This document shows positions 1-5,025 of a DNA stretch of 5,025 nt, piece after piece. Each line of letters starts with the position of its first letter. The stretch's first letter is position 1. The notes below the pieces were generated by a model, which saw nothing but the letters and a program-made list of their open reading frames with translations, searched no databases and was not told the DNA's origin. The stretch is taken from NCBI GenBank assembly GCA_016873355.1, contig VGXK01000188.1, forward strand, positions 1 to 5,025, in the 5' to 3' direction. This DNA is from Phycisphaerae bacterium (lineage in GTDB: Bacteria > Planctomycetota > Phycisphaerae > Phycisphaerales > SM1A02). The position numbers and the translations under genes were made by a program.

Positions 1-4
1 CCGG

Positions 5-667
5 ATGAGCGATTCCGACCCTTCTGCGCCGGCGCCCGCGCACGCGGGGCCGGCCGCGTCGCCGCCCGTGAGTCGACTGGCGCTCACCGCGCTCGGATTC
101 AACATTCCCTGCTTCCTGCCGCCGTTCACGCTCATCGCGGCGCTGCTCGGCGTGGTGGCGTGGATCCGCATCGCGCGCGCCCCGACGCGCCTGCGAGGCG
201 CGCCGATCGCGATCGCCGCCGTCGTGCTCGGCGCGGCGCTCACGGCACTCGGCACGTCCTACTGGTGGCCCGCCGCGAGGCTCATGATCGCGGGACCGCA
301 GGATGCGGTTGTCGCCGCGAGCGACCGCGACTTCGCCGCGTTCCGCCGGGAGTTCATCGGGCCGGGAGCAATCGCCGACGACGATCGCATCTCGCGCTTC
401 GCCGACCTTCTGCTCGCGCGGCACGGACGACTGCTGCGAGCTCGACGGGACTTCACCGAAGGCGAGGCCACGCAGAGCGGCGAAGTCTGGACCGTGCCGT
501 ACCGGCTCGAGTTCGAGCGCGGCCACGCCGTCGCCCTGGTGGACATCACCACGAGAGATCCCGCCACCGGCAGCGCCACGCTGAAGATCTCCGCCATTCG
601 CGTGCGCGGCGAGCCGCCGATCGAGTTCCCTCCGCCGCGCGAATCCCCTACCCTGCCGGCGCCATGA
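5..667 (+). CDS. DUF4190-like two-helix membrane protein
   Basis: Predicted inner-membrane protein of 220 residues; exact role unknown. A Pro/Ala-rich N-terminus (1-22) leads into two hydrophobic segments (about 32-56 and 66-87) separated by a short basic loop with RLRG. This arrangement resembles DUF4190-type domains, where a small loop with R-G-x-x-I-A-I precedes the second helix. Residues about 98-200 form a soluble domain: a helical, charged stretch (DRDFAAFRREF) followed by beta-rich segments (VWTVPYRLEF, HAVALVDI, LKISAIRV). That could be a small alpha+beta fold, but I cannot name it. The tail is Pro-rich. The stop overlaps the next ATG as ATGA, so translation is probably coupled to the ABC ATPase gene. 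The start is uncertain: only four bases precede it, with no visible ribosome site. The start also reads ATGA, so it may be coupled to an unseen upstream gene. Certain as a gene, weak on function. Confidence 0.75.
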   Translation: MSDSDPSAPAPAHAGPAASPPVSRLALTALGFNIPCFLPPFTLIAALLGVVAWIRIARAPTRLRGAPIAIAAVVLGAALTALGTSYWWPAARLMIAGPQDAVVAASDRDFAAFRREFIGPGAIADDDRISRFADLLLARHGRLLRARRDFTEGEATQSGEVWTVPYRLEFERGHAVALVDITTRDPATGSATLKISAIRVRGEPPIEFPPPRESPTLPAP

Positions 668-1587
668 ACGGGATGACCGACGCATCCGCCGCCTCCGCCG
701 GCGCCGCCTCGCCGCCCGCGCCGGTCATCGAAACCCGCGACCTGGTCCGCAAGTTCGGATCGCAGACGGTGCTCGACGGCGTGAACCTGGCGATCTCGCC
801 CGGCGAAACCGTCGTCATCATGGGTGGCTCCGGCTGCGGCAAGAGCACGCTGCTGCGTCATCTCATCGGATCGCTTCGCCCCACCTCGGGATCGATCGTG
901 CTGCTCGGCCAGGACATCGGAACGCTCAGCGAGCAGGAGCTCGACCAGCTGCGGCTCAAGTTCGGCATCCTCTTCCAGTCCGGCGCGCTCTTCAACTCGA
1001 TGACGGTCTTCGAGAACGTGGCGCTGCCGCTCCGCGAGCACACGCAGCTGGACGACACCACGATCGAGATCATGACGAAGATCAAGCTCGAGCTCGTGGG
1101 ACTTCGCGAGCACGGCAACAAGTTCCCGGCGCAGATCTCCGGCGGCATGAAGAAGCGAGCCGGGCTCGCCCGCGCGCTCGCGATGGATCCGCAGATCCTC
1201 TTCTACGACGAGCCGAGCGCCGGACTCGATCCGGTCACCAGCGCCGAGATCGACCAGCTCATCCTGGGACTCACCAAGAAGCTCGGCGTGACCAGCGTGG
1301 TCGTGACGCACGAAATGGATTCCGCGTTCACGATCGCCGATCGAATGGCGATGCTCGACAAGGGCGTCATGCTCAAGGTCGGCACGCGCGAGGAATTCGA
1401 CGCCCTTCGGAAGCTCACCGATGCGGAGGCGGCGAAACTCTCGGAGCGTGATCGCCTGATCCGCCAGTTCCTGCGTGGCGACGCGAAGGGGCCGATCACC
1501 GAGCGCCGCGCGCTGACGAACTACGCCGACGACCTGCTCGGCGGCGCCCCCACGCCGGCGATGGCCGCGATCACCCCGAGCCGCTGA
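664..1587 (+). CDS. mlaF-like: MlaF/Ttg2A-type ABC transporter ATP-binding protein
   Basis: Cytoplasmic ATPase of an Mla-like phospholipid transporter, expected to pair with an MlaE-type permease and an MlaD-type MCE protein. Visible motifs: Walker A GGSGCGKST (54-62), Q-loop LFQSGALF with Q105 (this FQSGALF form is characteristic of MlaF relatives), signature ISGGM (158-162) followed by KKRAGLARAL, Walker B ILFYDEP (178-184) with catalytic E183, D-loop AGLD (186-189) and switch H216 in VVTHEM. All catalytic residues are present. At 307 residues it is longer than E. coli MlaF (about 270), mainly through an Ala/Pro-rich N-terminal lead and a longer tail. The tail has RQFLRGDAKGPI (267-278) and NYADDLLG (286-293), recalling the C-terminal subunit-contact tail of MlaF. 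No clear Shine-Dalgarno precedes the start, consistent with coupling through the ATGA overlap; ATG at 673 is an alternative. Partner subunits are not in the window. Substrate is inferred from the family. Confidence 0.92.
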   Translation: MNGMTDASAASAGAASPPAPVIETRDLVRKFGSQTVLDGVNLAISPGETVVIMGGSGCGKSTLLRHLIGSLRPTSGSIVLLGQDIGTLSEQELDQLRLKFGILFQSGALFNSMTVFENVALPLREHTQLDDTTIEIMTKIKLELVGLREHGNKFPAQISGGMKKRAGLARALAMDPQILFYDEPSAGLDPVTSAEIDQLILGLTKKLGVTSVVVTHEMDSAFTIADRMAMLDKGVMLKVGTREEFDALRKLTDAEAAKLSERDRLIRQFLRGDAKGPITERRALTNYADDLLGGAPTPAMAAITPSR

Positions 1588-1592
1588 TCGCG
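1566..1592 (+). other. Small hairpin across the ABC ATPase stop codon
   Basis: CGCGATCA at 1566-1573 is the exact reverse complement of TGATCGCG at 1585-1592, giving an 8-bp stem with an 11-base loop. The stop codon TGA (1585-1587) lies in the right arm. No T-run follows, so it is a poor intrinsic terminator. It may be a weak 3'-end structure or chance, since GATCGCG-like words are common in this GC-rich sequence. Confidence 0.25.
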
Positions 1593-1704
1593 ACTCCCCA
1601 GAATCAGCCGGAATTCCGTGGGTTCGGCGCAGGGCCCTCCAGCACAATGGCTTGACCAGGCCGCCGTGGGGCGAGTCGTTCAGCACCCAGAGGAGAAGCT
1701 GGAA
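1588..1704. other. Intergenic region upstream of the secreted-protein pair
   Basis: This 117-base stretch separates the ABC ATPase gene from the first secreted-protein gene. It contains a 10-base palindrome CGGAATTCCG (1609-1618), another short palindrome AGGGCCCT (1631-1638) and a TTGACC (1652-1657) that resembles a -35 box. No convincing -10 box lies at the right distance, so the promoter of the downstream pair is expected here but cannot be placed. Lower coding quality and the change of gene type make this the likely boundary between two transcription units. Confidence 0.4.
1691..1695 (+). promoter_or_regulatory. Shine-Dalgarno site that sets the start at 1705
   Basis: AGGAG lies nine bases before the ATG at 1705. 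This decides the start: the reading frame is open back to an ATG at 1618, but the extra 29 residues would put a polar, unlikely segment in front of a clear signal peptide. Confidence 0.75.
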
Positions 1705-2796
1705 ATGTCCATCGTTGCACCATCGACATCTCGCCGCGGCGCGGCCTTCGCCAGCGCGGGGATCGTCGCGATCGCGATCACCGCGAGCTCCGCATCCGGT
1801 CAGTCCATGGGCCCGGACTTCGAGGGCAGCTATCAGATCTTCGATCTCGGGAACATTCAGGGCGTGCCGCCTTCGTACGGCGGAATCTCGGTCGATCCGA
1901 ACGATCCGTCCCGGCTCCTGCTCGGCGGCCGCGCCAACAACCCGGACGCCGCCATCTACTCCGTCTGCCTGGTGCGGGACGGCAACGGCCACATCATCGG
2001 CCTCGATTGCGACGCGCCGGAGTACTTCGCGTCATCGCCCCAGATCGACGGCGGGCTCGACTTCGCCCCGAACGGGACGATCCTCTACACGACCTACAGC
2101 TCCAACACGATGGGAGAGATCCTGCCGGGGCAGAGCGGTCCCACCACGGCGCTCGATCTCGACGGCTACGGAATCGCGCCGTCGACCGGAACGCTTCGAG
2201 TCGTGCCGGCCGGATTCCCCGGCGCGGGAAGGCTGAAGATCTGTTCGTACTCGGCGAACCGCTGGTACGACTGCACGCTCTTCCCTGTCGGCGACGGCCT
2301 TTGGGACATCAGCGTGGATCCCGACTCCATCCAGCTGACGGAATTCGACGCCGGCGGTCCGGAGGGGATCGCGTACGTGCCGATCGGAAGCGCGGCGTTC
2401 CCCGTGCCCAGCGTGCTGATCTCGATGTACAGCAGCAGCCAGATCTGGTCCTTCGAGATCGACTCGAACGGCGACCCCATCGTCGAGACGAAGCGCATCT
2501 TCGTCACCGGCCTTGCCGGCACGGAAGGCGCAGCGATCGACCCGGTCACGGGCGACTTCCTCTTCTCCCAGTTCGGCTCAGGCTTCGATCATGTCTTCCG
2601 GGTGAGCGGCTTCGCGCAGCCTCCCTGCACCGCGGACTTCGACGACAGCAACACGGTCGACGGGGACGATCTCGGCACGCTGCTCGGCGATTGGAACACG
2701 ACGACCGGAAGCCAGGCCGATCTCAACGGCGACGGGCTCGTCGACGGCGACGATCTCGGCACGCTTCTCGGTCAGTGGGGCCCCTGCTCCGTTTGA
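1705..2796 (+). CDS. Secreted beta-propeller-like protein with C-terminal dockerin-like module (first of tandem pair)
   Basis: Exported protein of 363 residues; substrate or partner unknown. The signal peptide is basic SRR (9-11), then a hydrophobic Ala/Ile core (about 13-28), then SSASG|QS, with likely cleavage near residues 30-32. The body (33-305) has recurring strand-turn units such as YGGISVDPNDPSRLLLGG, IDGGLDFAPNGTILYTTY, GGPEGIAYVPIGS and GAAIDPVTGDFLFSQFG. These suggest an NHL/SMP-30-like propeller, but no catalytic residues can be named. The C-terminus (308-361) is a dockerin type I/EF-hand pair with a 28-residue period. Loop 1 (311-322, D-F-D-D-S-N-T-V-D-G-D-D) is degenerate at positions 5 and 6. 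Loop 2 (339-350, D-L-N-G-D-G-L-V-D-G-D-D) is canonical. Each loop is followed by LGTLLG-x-W. C308 and C361 bracket the module; other cysteines are C88, C102, C180 and C190. The start at 1705 is chosen from the AGGAG and signal peptide. It is paralogous to the next gene, 30 bases downstream, and probably co-transcribed with it. Confidence 0.88.
   Translation: MSIVAPSTSRRGAAFASAGIVAIAITASSASGQSMGPDFEGSYQIFDLGNIQGVPPSYGGISVDPNDPSRLLLGGRANNPDAAIYSVCLVRDGNGHIIGLDCDAPEYFASSPQIDGGLDFAPNGTILYTTYSSNTMGEILPGQSGPTTALDLDGYGIAPSTGTLRVVPAGFPGAGRLKICSYSANRWYDCTLFPVGDGLWDISVDPDSIQLTEFDAGGPEGIAYVPIGSAAFPVPSVLISMYSSSQIWSFEIDSNGDPIVETKRIFVTGLAGTEGAAIDPVTGDFLFSQFGSGFDHVFRVSGFAQPPCTADFDDSNTVDGDDLGTLLGDWNTTTGSQADLNGDGLVDGDDLGTLLGQWGPCSV
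2738..2789 (+). repeat. Direct repeat copy 1: 3' end of first dockerin-like gene
   Basis: This 52-base block encodes the second half of EF-hand loop 2 and the terminal W-G-P-C motif. It matches 3875-3926 at 50 of 52 positions, the two differences being in third codon positions. A related, more diverged copy of its first part occurs 84 bases upstream (2656-2694), reflecting the internal 28-codon loop repeat. Confidence 0.85.
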
Positions 2797-2816
2797 AATC
2801 CAACACCTCACGCAAT

Positions 2817-2821
2817 GGGAG
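2817..2821 (+). promoter_or_regulatory. Probable Shine-Dalgarno site for the start at 2827
   Basis: GGGAG sits five bases before the ATG at 2827. An in-frame ATG at 2815 has no purine-rich sequence before it and would overlap this site, so 2827 is preferred. The choice changes only four N-terminal residues. No terminator or promoter is visible in the 30-base gap after the previous stop, in keeping with one transcript for both genes. Confidence 0.5.
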
Positions 2822-2826
2822 TCAAC

Positions 2827-3933
2827 ATGCCGACCAGCCGATCCAACCGGTTCGAGATCAATCGCGCCTCGCGACGAGTTCCGTTCGGCGCCATCGCCCT
2901 CGCCCTTGCCGCGATCGCCGCCAGTGCGGGCTCCGCCTCCGGCCAGAGCATGGGTCCCGACTTCGCGGCCGACTATGTCATCACGAACCTCGGAAGTGTC
3001 GACGATGTTCCCACCTCCTACGGAGGGCTCGTCTTCAAGCTCGGCGATCCCTCGACGCTGCTGCTCGGCGGCAATGCCAACAGTCCGAACGCCGTGATCA
3101 TGTCGCTTTCGGTGCGGCGCGCCGCGAACGGTTCCATCGTCGGGTTCGACTGCGCCGATCCAGTCCCGTTCTCGGCGGCGCCACACATCGACGGCGGCCT
3201 GTGCTATGCGCCGAACGGCACGCTCCTCTACACAACCTACAGCAACAACTCGCTGGGACAGATCCTGCCTGGCAGCGTCGCGCCCGATCGCGTGGACAAT
3301 CTCGACGCGTACGGAGTCCTGCCCTCCACTGGAACGCTCGCGGTCGTGCCTCCCGGTTTCTCGGGCGCGGGTCGACTCAAGATCGCCTCGTACAGCTTCG
3401 GTGCGTGGTACGACGCGACGCTGTCTCCCGCCGGTGGCGGGCTCTGGGATTTCGATGTGACGAACGAAGGTTTCGACGGCATCGCGATCGGCGGAGGTCC
3501 CGAGGGGATCGCCTATGTGCGCGCGGGCAGTCCGGGCTTTGCGGCCGACAGCGTGCTCGTCTCGCTGTTTGCCGCCGGCCAGATCCGCACCTACGAGATC
3601 GACGGCAATGGAGATCCGATCGTGGCGACGGGGCGCGTCTTCGTCGACGGCCTTGCGGGAGCGGAAGGCGCCACGATCGATCCCGTGACCGGCGACTTCC
3701 TTTTCTCGACCTTCGGCGGCTTCAACAACCTGATCAAGGTTTCGGGCTTCGACCTCGGCGGATGTACCGCCGACCTCAACTTCGACGGCGTCGTGGATGG
3801 CGACGATCTCGGCTCATTGCTGGGTGAATGGAACACCACCGGCGCGAGCCCCGCCGATCTCACGGGGAACTGCTTCGTCGACGGCGACGATCTCGGCACG
3901 CTGCTCGGCCAGTGGGGCCCCTGCTCGCTCTGA
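2827..3933 (+). CDS. Secreted beta-propeller-like protein with C-terminal dockerin-like module (second of tandem pair)
   Basis: Exported protein of 368 residues, paralogous to the gene before it over its whole length; molecular function unknown. It has a basic n-region with SRR (15-17), a hydrophobic Ala-rich core (about 19-35) and cleavage near SASG|QS (36-41). SRRVPF is only a weak resemblance to a twin-arginine motif, so Sec or Tat is open. The body (about 40-310) keeps the paralogue's blocks: SYGG, LLLGG, IDGGL, APNGT-L-LYTTYS, PSTGTL, GFSGAGRLKI, GGPEGIAY, DGNGDPIV and DPVTGDFLFS. The C-terminal module (313-366) has two loops 28 residues apart. Loop 1 (316-327, D-L-N-F-D-G-V-V-D-G-D-D) is canonical. 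Loop 2 (344-355, D-L-T-G-N-C-F-V-D-G-D-D) has lost Asn at position 3, Asp at 5 and Gly at 6, and carries an extra Cys349. C313 and C366 bracket the module. C109 matches C102 of the paralogue, but three other body cysteines do not. Likely second gene of a two-gene operon. An earlier in-frame ATG at 2815 is possible. Confidence 0.87.
   Translation: MPTSRSNRFEINRASRRVPFGAIALALAAIAASAGSASGQSMGPDFAADYVITNLGSVDDVPTSYGGLVFKLGDPSTLLLGGNANSPNAVIMSLSVRRAANGSIVGFDCADPVPFSAAPHIDGGLCYAPNGTLLYTTYSNNSLGQILPGSVAPDRVDNLDAYGVLPSTGTLAVVPPGFSGAGRLKIASYSFGAWYDATLSPAGGGLWDFDVTNEGFDGIAIGGGPEGIAYVRAGSPGFAADSVLVSLFAAGQIRTYEIDGNGDPIVATGRVFVDGLAGAEGATIDPVTGDFLFSTFGGFNNLIKVSGFDLGGCTADLNFDGVVDGDDLGSLLGEWNTTGASPADLTGNCFVDGDDLGTLLGQWGPCSL
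3875..3926 (+). repeat. Direct repeat copy 2: 3' end of second dockerin-like gene
   Basis: Matches 2738-2789 at 50 of 52 bases, at a spacing of 1137 bases. It is far more alike than the rest of the two genes, including the codons just before it, where loop 2 of this copy has decayed. Confidence 0.85.
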
Positions 3934-4029
3934 TCGACGCGACGGCGGCGGCTCGGGACTCCGCGCGGCGGACTCCGGGCAACCGCAGCCGACGCGCCCC
4001 ATCACCGGGAATGCATGAACTGAAATGGA

Positions 4030-4057
4030 AAGGGCCCCGGCAGATGCCGGGGCCCTT
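4030..4057. terminator. Strong hairpin, probable bidirectional intrinsic terminator
   Basis: AAGGGCCCCGGC (4030-4041) pairs perfectly with GCCGGGGCCCTT (4046-4057), a 12-bp GC-rich stem with the four-base loop AGAT. It lies between two converging stops, 96 bases after the + gene and 57 bases beyond the - gene. On the - strand the stem is followed by TTCCATTTCA-like sequence, a moderate T-tract. On the + strand it is followed by CGCGTTCG, which is poor. It probably ends the DUF11 transcript well and the + transcript less well, or with Rho. Confidence 0.82.
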
Positions 4058-4066
4058 CGCGTTCGT

Positions 4067-4095
4067 GACCGGACGGCCCCGAAGGGCCGGCGGTC
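4067..4095. other. Second hairpin, possible auxiliary terminator or 3'-end stabiliser
   Basis: CGGCCC (4074-4079) and GGGCCG (4084-4089) form a 6-bp stem closed by loop CGAA. An outer 5-bp helix, GACCG (4067-4071) with CGGTC (4091-4095), extends it across a small internal loop. No T-run follows on either strand. On the - strand it lies 20 bases past the DUF11 stop and before the stronger hairpin, so it could protect that mRNA's 3' end. Confidence 0.45.
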
Positions 4096-4114
4096 GTTGA
4101 GTCGATTCAGACGA

Positions 4115-5025
4115 TCACTTGTAGAAGTTCGTCGTCTCGAGCTTCTGGAGGACCTTGGTGATCTCCTTCGAGCGAGTCTCGGCGAGGAACTGGGCCTGAT
4201 CTGCCTTGGTCGCCTTGATCACGACGGTGTAGTCGACCGATCCGCCCGGCGGGATCGTCGCCACGTTCGGGAAGGTGATCTTGCGGCCGCTGGCGGTGCC
4301 CGCGCCGGTCGGGCCGGTGGCGGAGACCATCTCCATGCTGTTGTCCTCGTCCATCATGCACCAGAACTCGACGTTCGTGAGCGGCGCCGATCCCTGGTTC
4401 GTGACCTTCATGGTGTAGGTCGTCGTCTTGCCGATCTCGATCGGGTCGGGATTGTCCGAGCCGTTCAGGAGCATGCCGGGGATGCCTTCGACGCGGGTCT
4501 TGGAGAGGTTCTTCACCGGATCGCAGCAGACTGCGACGGCACTCGTGGTGCCCTCGTGATCGGCGGCACCCGTGGTTGCGTAGGTGACCTTGACCTGCTT
4601 CTTCTGCTTCGGCGCGATATCGCCGAGGTTCCAGACGACGCGGTTGCCGGTCGCAACGCCGCCGTCGCTGGCGGACGCGAAGCGGCCGTGCGGCCCGATG
4701 ATGTCCTCGATCACCGTGTTCTTCGCGATGCCGTCGCCGACGTTCTCGACGGTGATGTCGACTTCGACATCGCGGCCGAGGTAGCGCAGCTCGGGCGAGA
4801 TGCGGGTGATCTTGAGTTCGGGCTTCTTCACGATCGTGGTGATCGTGGTGGTCTCGTGAGCGAGGCCGCCTTCACCCGACGCGGAGGACTTGTGAATGTG
4901 CTGGCCGGTCTTCTGCGGCTTCGCAACGACCGTGAACGCCTTCTTCTGGCCGGGGGCCAGGTCGCCCGCCACGAACTCGCTGAGCTCGGCGCTCATGTTC
5001 GGCGGAAGGTGATGCTTGACCTTGA
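4115..5025 (-). CDS. DUF11-repeat surface/envelope protein, C-terminal part (5' end outside window)
   Basis: Partial gene; 302 residues are visible and the frame runs open past the window edge. The ATG at 4994-4996 is therefore probably internal (residue 10 of the fragment; PPNMSAEL is mid-domain). The fragment is tandem beta-sandwich units of the DUF11 (COG1361, OmcB-like) kind. The end of one unit is residues about 1-65, with GDLAPGQKKAFTVVAKP. A full unit spans about 66-168, with VEVDITVENVGDGIAKN, VVWNLGDIAPKQKKQVKVTY and VAVCCDP. The last unit runs from about 175 to the end, with TTYTMKVTNQGSAPLTNVEF, IPPGGSVDYTVVIKA and a terminal ETTNFYK. Cysteines are C166, C167 and C222. There is no C-terminal anchor or sorting tail; the protein stops right after the last domain. 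Such repeats are typically structural and found in secreted or outer-surface proteins, so export by a missing N-terminal signal is inferred. It converges on the dockerin-like pair and shares the hairpin at 4030-4057. Confidence 0.9.
   Translation of the reverse strand, partial: KVKHHLPPNMSAELSEFVAGDLAPGQKKAFTVVAKPQKTGQHIHKSSASGEGGLAHETTTITTIVKKPELKITRISPELRYLGRDVEVDITVENVGDGIAKNTVIEDIIGPHGRFASASDGGVATGNRVVWNLGDIAPKQKKQVKVTYATTGAADHEGTTSAVAVCCDPVKNLSKTRVEGIPGMLLNGSDNPDPIEIGKTTTYTMKVTNQGSAPLTNVEFWCMMDEDNSMEMVSATGPTGAGTASGRKITFPNVATIPPGGSVDYTVVIKATKADQAQFLAETRSKEITKVLQKLETTNFYK

Larger units (their letters stand above)
3934..4114. other. Convergent intergenic region
   Basis: These 181 bases lie between the stops of the second dockerin-like gene (+) and the DUF11 gene (-). 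The left part (3934-4028) has only a short direct repeat, GGACTCCG at 3956-3963 and 3970-3977, and no supported gene. The right part holds two hairpins, listed separately. Short open frames crossing this stretch are continuations of out-of-frame readings and show no gene-like features. Confidence 0.6.

Noticed and set aside
160..663. Upstream extension of the ABC ATPase frame to an ATG at 160
   Set aside because: The extension is an Arg-rich out-of-frame reading of the first gene; the ATPase family starts close to 664, where the ATGA overlap lies.
1652..1680. Possible sigma-70 promoter with TTGACC (1652-1657)
   Set aside because: The hexamer 17 bases downstream is GTCGTT, a poor -10 box, and no other good -10 lies nearby.
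1618..1704. Start at 1618 for the first secreted protein
   Set aside because: It would put 29 polar residues before the signal peptide and has no ribosome site, whereas AGGAG precedes the ATG at 1705.
259..1992. 577-codon open frame on the - strand across the first two genes
   Set aside because: It lies antisense to an unmistakable ABC ATPase and has an Arg/His/Gly/Glu-rich composition typical of shadow frames in GC-rich DNA. It also runs through the intergenic region.
2578..3186. 202-codon - strand open frame across the junction of the tandem pair
   Set aside because: It is antisense to signal peptide and dockerin-like coding sequence, with low-complexity Gly/Arg/Glu/Val content and no recognisable domain.
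2007..3827. 606-codon open frame on the + strand spanning both dockerin-like genes
   Set aside because: It is extremely Arg-rich with no domain, and it is a shifted reading of two well-supported secreted proteins.
3956..3977. Short direct repeat GGACTCCG twice
   Set aside because: Eight bases repeated once in GC-rich sequence is expected by chance; no palindromic or operator-like structure surrounds it.
4994..4996. ATG taken as the true start of the DUF11 protein
   Set aside because: The frame stays open to the window edge, the ATG falls inside a domain, and no signal peptide follows it.

Overview
The window is GC-rich bacterial DNA with four complete protein genes on the + strand (the first has an uncertain start) and the 3' part of one gene on the - strand. 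No rRNA, tRNA, CRISPR array, transposase or attachment site was seen. Two features suggest a member of the Planctomycetota, probably class Phycisphaerae. Secreted proteins end in a paired, Cys-flanked dockerin/EF-hand module of the type 'VDGDDLGTLLGQWGPC', and a surface protein is built of DUF11 repeats. This assignment rests on remembered family traits, not on a search.

Region 1 (1-1587) holds a small two-helix membrane protein with a DUF4190-like N-terminal half. It overlaps by ATGA with an MlaF/Ttg2A-type ABC ATPase, the motor of an Mla-like lipid transporter. The MlaE-like permease and MlaD-like MCE partners are not in the window. The next gene downstream is unrelated, so if partners are linked they should lie upstream.

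Region 2 (1588-1704) is a 117-base intergenic stretch ending in a good Shine-Dalgarno sequence. Region 3 (1705-3933) carries two tandem paralogues, 30 bases apart. Both encode exported proteins with a beta-propeller-like body and a C-terminal two-loop dockerin-like module. They look co-transcribed and arose by duplication; the body has diverged, while the last ~50 bases of the two genes are almost identical.

Region 4 (3934-4114) is a 181-base convergent intergenic region. It has a strong perfect hairpin, likely a bidirectional terminator with its better T-tract on the - strand, and a second hairpin beside it. Region 5 (4115-5025, - strand) is the C-terminal part of a DUF11-repeat surface or envelope protein whose 5' end lies beyond the window.

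The common theme is the cell envelope: lipid transport, exported Ca2+-binding-type proteins and a repeat-built surface protein. Nothing links the three groups into one system beyond adjacency, and I see no clear sign of a wholly new system. The most notable feature is the tandem dockerin-tagged pair, with complementary decay of its EF-hand loops.
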